Shown piece by piece: positions 51,507 to 57,500 of a stretch of 64,000 nt of DNA. A program made the position numbers and the translations under genes. A model generated the notes under the pieces. It made no database searches and had not been told where the DNA came from. It was given only the letters and a program-made list of their open reading frames with translations. The DNA is from Lingula anatina (lineage: Eukaryota > Brachiopoda > Lingulata > Lingulida > Lingulidae): the NCBI RefSeq assembly GCF_001039355.2, contig NW_019774859.1, positions 124,001 through 188,000 of the forward strand, written 5' to 3'. The first letter of the stretch is position 1; every line of letters begins with the position of its first letter.

Positions 51507-54500
51507 TATATATATATATTAGCTTGATCATGTTGGCATTAAATTAAATCTTTTTTAAGCAAAACATTAATCAGCTCGGTTTTTGGACCACACATGAAAA
51601 ACAAGTAAAAAGACATAAGTATCAAACAAAAAATAATAATTCACACGTTGGCTTACGGCCAACCTGGACTGATGTGATTGATGTTGCTACTGTGGTATGG
51701 CGGCCAGGATTCTCCTTTAAATGCTATAAATGCTATCCAAAGGCTAACAACATCGGCCATCACCAGCCTCCCATGAAAAGTGACGGGGTCGATCCACAGA
51801 CATTAATAAGATACCGACCAGCAGTCAATGAGTAACAACATCTACCCACATCAATCTGTCCACAGAAGTAAAAAGATGACAGTCAACGCCCTGCTCGGAC
51901 GTAAGCTAACAGCATGAATTTTTTTACTTGTGTTTGATCATTTCCGTGTATTTTACTTTTTATTTCACTTGGAACACGGAATTTTCTATAATCTTAATTC
52001 GATTTATGAATAATTCCCACTTATTTTAAGCCTCGGTCACGATCGGCCGTACGGGCTCTTACAGCCCGTTTGCGTGCAAATTTTGCGCAGAATCTCAAGT
52101 GCAACTTTTGTCTGCCTCTACGAAGTCCACGGCTTCTACTGCACGCAAAATTCGCATTGGACGTACGAGCCTAAAATCCGTGTGTCCGGTTGTGACCGTG
52201 GCTTTAGAACGACAAAATATACAACGTACATTTTCAAATAAAACATAAAACAATCTTAAAAATACATTTACAATTCGATTTATCTAAGGCAATGTAAAAC
52301 ACACCTGTTACTGTGGAGACGCTTTCCTTCTCGCTATGAATCTCGTTGCTTTTTGCTTGCACCGATAAAGTGTATTTGGTTCCTGGTTGTAGGTAATTAA
52401 TGGTATAGGTGCATACGTCGCTTGGAACCAGTTTGGAACCAGTATCACAGTTGCCATCACTCCAAGAGACCAGGTACGATTGCACTTGTCCCAACGGTTC
52501 TCCCCACGTTACATCTATACTAGTGCATGTGGAACTAGTTGCTATTTTTAACGGTTTCGCTGGGTCTATAAAGCAAATAATCAAAGACACACTACACATT
52601 GACAGTAAAAACATTTAACACTTCAGACATTTTTTGACAAAAACAGACGAGTGTAGAAATAATACTTACATTTTACCCGGCAAATTATTAGTCTAACAGT
52701 GATCTGATTGATTTGCACCGTGTTTGACTTACGAGTGTATATTTTGATATCTGCCTGGATCCTTTCCCCCTGTATATAATCTGATTCAGCAGTTTCTGTA
52801 TCCGGCATCCGGTCTCTTCGAGGGTATGTGCAAACCTATAAAAAGGTAAAGATTTAGTTTTATGACCTGATATCTGTCATAAACGAGATCAGCCAGAAAC
52901 ACAATATATCCTTGACTTTATGGATTTGTTCAGTCCTCAAAGGACCTCTTTTTGAACTACAATGCCCTTTGTACTACAATGTACTACAATGCAGTAATAT
53001 CAAACATGTTGCTCTCAAAGCTATCGTCCACAATTACCAATATCGTCATATGAAGGTTTTTCTCTCTGTTTCATCATAAACTGAACCGACATTTTAGCGA
53101 GGGAACAACAAGCACCATATTCATTATTGCCCTTAGCATGGACTCATTATGTCCATGCCCTTAGTTAAATCTGGTCGTAGAGAACGAACCCACGACCTAC
53201 ATATGCTGTTATGGAGGTGAGCACTGCTAGTGTTGTGATGTAATAAGTCACGTGGTTAAAGGTCATTGCCGTCGGGTGGGGACTATTTATGCGACGTGTC
53301 ATGCGAGGCATTGACTTTTTAACTCTGTTACATTTTTTGATTTTATACATGTACGTTGTTCCAATACTATATCTGGCGACAAGGAAGAAACAGACTCACA
53401 AGGGAGCCAAACCAAGCAAAAATATATACCTTTTAAAAACAGACATCGGCTATAACCAATGAGTGCAGTTGAATTGAAGAAATTTTCATTTCGACATGCT
53501 ACGCAAAAAAGGAGAGGATATCGATAAGTTTTATAGAGAGCTTTAAGATATTAGTAAGCAGTGTAATTTTTATGACTCGGAAACAGAGGTGAAATTACAA
53601 CTGATTATGGGATGTAAATCTCAAAAAGTCCGACAGAAGGGGTTAAGTAACCCGTTCATTTTCGCAACATTTTTGTAGTACAGTATGCGCGCACAGAGCA
53701 ACTTGTCACTTCACATACACAGCGAATAGATAAAGCCGTGATTAACAGGGTGCGAACCAGGAACCAAGTAGTCATGCATTTTCACAACAATGCCGTAGTT
53801 GTGAAGGAGAATGGCCACATGGGGGTGGACGGTCGAAGTGCCCGCCCTAGCTTCAACAAGGAATGTTTTTCTTGTAAACGGCTCCATTATTTCGCATCGA
53901 TGTGCAATTAGGAAAACAGTATATCTCATATTAAGCACTTATGCATGACAACTTAAAGCTTATCAGTGTTAATTATGATAGATAATTGGAGTTTTGTTAG
54001 ATAACATTAACACCTCTATCTCTGCTTTATACACACCTCACTGTCAGTGCAACACTCCGCTGCAACATTTACAGTGTACTCAGTGCCTGGTGTGAGACCG
54101 TATAAGATACAGCTTTCTTTGTCAGAAGTTACTTCTCGGAATGCTTCATCCTGGCTTTCTCTGTAGAACACAGTGTACCTATCAACGTTGCCCTTTGGCT
54201 TAACCCAACGTATTGGGACACTTGTCGTAGTATCCAATTTAGCCAGTCCTTCATTTTGCAGTTCCACTTTATTCACCTCACCAGGGTCTGGAGAATAAAT
54301 GTAAGATTTTTTTTTGATACGGCGCTTGACACATGTACATGTCCCAGTACCCATCAGCAAAAAAGTATGCAAATGCTAAAAGTTAAATTGCACGATAAAA
54401 CTTAGAAACAGAGCACTGATACAAAGAATAAAAATAATGTACTGTACTGACACGTTTGATTAAAAATATAATTGCAAACCTTACTAATTCCTGGCTAATC

Positions 54501-57500
54501 CCTGTGTTCCCAAAAAATTACACTACTGTATTTATCCACTCACTTGTAATAACAGTTATTTCAACAAAACCACTTTCGGTGTGAGATGCATCCATGTTAA
54601 TTGGCCGTTCCTCAGTTTCCATTTTACTATAGTCACATCTGCACTTCAGCATGAATCTGAAAGCCAGAGATTTTGTAAGTGGTTAATGTGCATATATGTG
54701 GTACAACAACCTATACAAGTGTGATATCGGGCAATAATACTAAAAAGTCCATTTTAATCAATGCCTTAGCATAGGAGGACAACACACCGCCTCTTCATGC
54801 ATAAACAGAACAAAACAGATCACATATATAATTATAAAATCTGATTACAGGACATGTGCAAGAACAGCATGGTCGACCCATTTAATGAACATCTACCTGT
54901 AAATACAGTCATGTTAATCTACATCCGTTTTTGTCAATAATGATACATGTTCTAACGGATATAATATGTGAAAATTTTATACCATTCTACATGAAAACCT
55001 AACCCACCTGTAGAGTGTCCCTGGTAGAAGGTCTCTCACTTGGATATCAGTCCCTTCGCCTTTTATAACTTCTGGAATTGCATACAATTTCGTGGCGGTT
55101 TTCGAATGAGTCCCACTCTTGCTAACGTGGGTGGAATAAACGCTGTATTGCAAAAGGAATGAGGTCACGTTTCCCTTGTCGACCATGCCGGTCAATTCTA
55201 GGCTCCTGTCACTTCTTTCAAATCCACCAGATGACTTTTTGAGAACAAATAAAGAGGGCTCGGGTGGCTCTGAAGATGACATTAAAAAAATATACAAATC
55301 GATTATACCTAGCATGAATTGTATATCTGAAGGAATGAGGTACGTGATCGTTCTATAAATCTGGTTAAATTCGGGATAAAAATCAATATCTCAAAGGAAA
55401 AGCGTTTCCTGCATAGTACATGCATTCGCATATGGTGCGTATGGAATAACAAACAAACCTCAAATGTGCATTTAATGCACGTAACTCCTTTTATATTCCT
55501 TACAATAAGGTGTAGTCGCATGAAATGTGTGGTGTCCACGGATAAAAATAATAAATATAATTACACGAGTGTCTTATACTTACTAGTAGCTATGACTATT
55601 TTTGACGGATGGCTTGTTCTGATAACCCCTTCCTTTTCCAACACAGTAAAGATTCGGACTTTATATACAGAACCGCGCTCTAAATGTCTCAAACACGCTG
55701 TTCTCTGTCTCTCTTTACCAACGTCTGCCTTCACAACGTGGTCTGCGTTATCAACTACAAAATTCCCATCGGTTCTCTTCTCTACCGTAATTCTAAACCC
55801 CGAGTATTCCCCTTTGAGAGGCCCTTTCCACTCCAGGTTGACAGTGACCGTATCATCATCCTCAATGGTTTCATGATGGATCCGTATTTCATCTGGATCA
55901 AACACCAAACCTAAAATTGGAAAAGATTTTTGCGTGTAAACAGAAAATGAGGAGCGTTAAATCCCTTGTTGTATAGGTTGTACATAAATGTATGTATGTA
56001 TGTGTACCCATATTGGAGTATGATACCAGCAGTGCGGCACTTGGCGTAATTCTATAATCTCCAATAATTCCCTAGACTGTCGTATTTACTTATCTAAAGT
56101 GTTACTAGAATCCTCCAGAGACACAGTATTCAGAAAAGTGCCTGGCACGCTGACACACCTTCCAGCATTTCCTTTAACGGACGGGACATCATCCGCGTCA
56201 CGTGCTCCACTTCCTCGGACTTGTTTCTCTCCAAAAGGCGCATCATGAACGCAGCGTCTCCTTGAAATGTGTCGACTTCCTGTACAATGACAGAAATAGG
56301 ATTGTCAGTATAATATCACCGTATAGCTTAATATTTTTACCAAAACGAGTAATAAGTATAAATTTCACTGAAACATTTGACGTACACATTTTGTTATCTT
56401 ACATTCGTAAGGCCATTCCCCTCCAAACCAATCCCTTGTGTAAATATAATAATCTTTCTAAGGGGGTTATTAATTAGTTTTGTTGTATCATATCTAAAGA
56501 TAGTTCGAGTTAACACATCCCCATCCCATTTTTAAAATGAGACCTCATGACTGCGTCGTTGTGGTAGTTGGACCTTTCATCGCATTAAAATGAGGTATAA
56601 TGTGGTGTGCAGACGAGTGATAAAGCCAAGTCTTTATACCTATTCAGGGTCCTCAACAATTTTGTAACCTCCATCATTTTTAATATTACTTTTTTATGTG
56701 TATATTCTACACATAAATAGTCAGCTATGTCAGACCTGAGCATGAGACGTAATCAATGCCACAAAACACTGTCTACTAGTACCTCTTGTTCACGTTTGGG
56801 CGAGTGCACTTCTGCAATGCCATCGTCTTTACTTCCTGAGAAACTAGTCTTGAATAATAAGAATATTACAACATATATTAGAAAAGGACGAAAACAGATC
56901 AACAGTCTTTATGCTGTTATGACATTACAGCAATCACTTATATTTAAAACCAATCAAATAAGAATGAAATTAATTTAACTAACTAAAAAAACACAGGGAA
57001 AAAGTACGGATATAAAAAATATTTTTGTACGTACGTGCTTCAATCACCCTTCCTTACTTGGTCAATATCACTTTGTGTTCCTAGTTACCCAATTTTAGCA
57101 ATCTAACAACAAATCCTAATGGACGTATGCTTTTGAAGTGGTGTAAAATTTGCTGATCCAATCCCGTCAGAGGCTTTGGTTTTGTCCAAGTAAATCAAAC
57201 TCACCTCCGCTTCACCGTCCGGCGGTCGTCGTGGCACTGGGTCATCGTTATCTCCCTGTCATTGTTTAGAAAGCATTTACATAAAATAGATGTTCACACT
57301 GTCACTGGTCATAAAATTTATATTAATCGCAATATGGTTCCTAAACATGACAGCAAATTGCAGTCAAAGATCCATTGGTGTGGGGTTCAGGGCCCACCTA
57401 GTCAAACTTTAATTTCAAGAGAGAACCAACCATTGGTGTTTATTTTTCAGAAATTGAAGGGAGGGGGGGGGTCAGGACGCCCCTGACACCCCCTAAATCC

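Noticed and set aside
51443-51520. Open frame with YIYIYI repeats
   Set aside because: Translation of a TA microsatellite.
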